Positions 5,636-5,818 of a DNA stretch of 5,818 nt are shown piece after piece. The notes below the pieces were generated by a model, which was not told the DNA's origin, did no database searches, and worked only from the letters and a program-made list of their open reading frames with translations. The DNA comes from Gemmatimonadales bacterium (GTDB lineage Bacteria; Gemmatimonadota; Gemmatimonadetes; Gemmatimonadales; GWC2-71-9): assembly GCA_004525055.1 (NCBI GenBank), contig SPDF01000121.1:1-5818 (forward strand), written 5' to 3'. Every line of letters begins with the position of its first letter. Position 1 is the first letter of the stretch. The position numbers and the translations under genes are program-made.

Positions 5636-5818
5636 ATTGCGAGAGCCGGTCATGGCTCGCAACAACGAGATTGCCAACACGGTGCGGGCGCGACTCGCCG
5701 CCGCCGGTGTCCCGGCGCTCAACTTCGTCTCCTCTCCCGGCTCGGGAAAGACGCTCCTGCTCGAGCGCACCCTCGCCGCCCTCGGCGAGGAGCTCCGCAT
5801 GGCCGTCGTCACCGGCGA
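5616..5818 (+). CDS. hypB: Hydrogenase nickel-incorporation GTPase HypB, N-terminal part
   Basis: The first 67 residues are in the window and the gene runs off the right edge. HypB is a SIMIBI-class GTPase that powers nickel transfer to the large subunit together with HypA. The region MARNNEIANTVRARL (13-27) and the P-loop SSPGSGKT (39-46, bases 5730-5753) in the context NFVSSPGSGKTLLLERTL match HypB closely. The N-terminus is short: there is neither the CxxCGC nickel motif known from E. coli HypB nor a His-rich stretch, so any metal storage or high-affinity site would have to be absent or lie elsewhere. The start is chosen on ribosome-site spacing; the gene begins inside the end of hypA. Further hyp genes are expected downstream but cannot be seen. 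Confidence 0.93.
   Translation, partial: MTVRTIELREPVMARNNEIANTVRARLAAAGVPALNFVSSPGSGKTLLLERTLAALGEELRMAVVTG

Noticed and set aside
1..5818. CRISPR arrays, tRNA or rRNA genes, insertion sequences.
   Set aside because: I saw no regularly spaced repeats, no tRNA-like cloverleaf, no rRNA sequence and no transposase or terminal inverted repeats.

Overview
The window reads as part of a GC-rich bacterial chromosome (by eye about two thirds G+C in the genes). It carries a classical membrane-bound, periplasm-facing uptake [NiFe]-hydrogenase operon on the plus strand. A large c-type multiheme cytochrome lipoprotein is transcribed divergently on the minus strand. A Tat-exported hydrogenase, a lipoprotein signal peptide and periplasmic multiheme cytochrome together point to a didermic bacterium with a respiratory lifestyle. 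The gene set would fit groups such as Gemmatimonadota, Acidobacteriota or deltaproteobacterial lineages, but the sequence alone does not settle the phylum.

Layout: positions 1-891 (minus) hold the first 297 residues of a multiheme cytochrome c that continues past the left edge. It has a lipobox, six CxxCH sites and one CxxxCH site. Positions 892-1283 are a 392-base divergent intergenic region with an AT-rich island, a perfect 6+6 inverted repeat, a run of ten C and a GC-rich hairpin; no convincing gene lies there. From 1284 to the right edge, six genes follow without a gap: hyaA (small FeS subunit with Tat signal and C-terminal anchor), hyaB (NiFe large subunit), hyaC (di-heme cytochrome b anchor), hyaD (maturation endopeptidase), a short hypA-like gene, and the beginning of hypB (nickel-insertion GTPase). 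All five junctions overlap (14, 4, 14, 8 and about 20 bases), so this is very likely one translationally coupled operon. Other hyp genes (hypF, C, D, E) would be expected to the right.

How they work together: HypA and HypB deliver nickel to HyaB. HyaD then trims the 15-residue HyaB tail after the DPCxxCxxH motif. The folded HyaA-HyaB dimer is exported through Tat, and HyaC takes electrons from H2 into the quinone pool. The divergent cytochrome could be another electron carrier in the same respiratory chain, but that link is inferred from position only.

Most unusual points: the HypA homologue is only 86 residues and lacks the CxxC...CxxC zinc domain while keeping the MHE nickel-binding start. 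The small subunit has Gly and Ser at the two positions that are extra cysteines in oxygen-tolerant group 1d enzymes. The cytochrome has a non-canonical CxxxCH heme site. The leader of the hydrogenase operon contains a C10 tract immediately before a hairpin.
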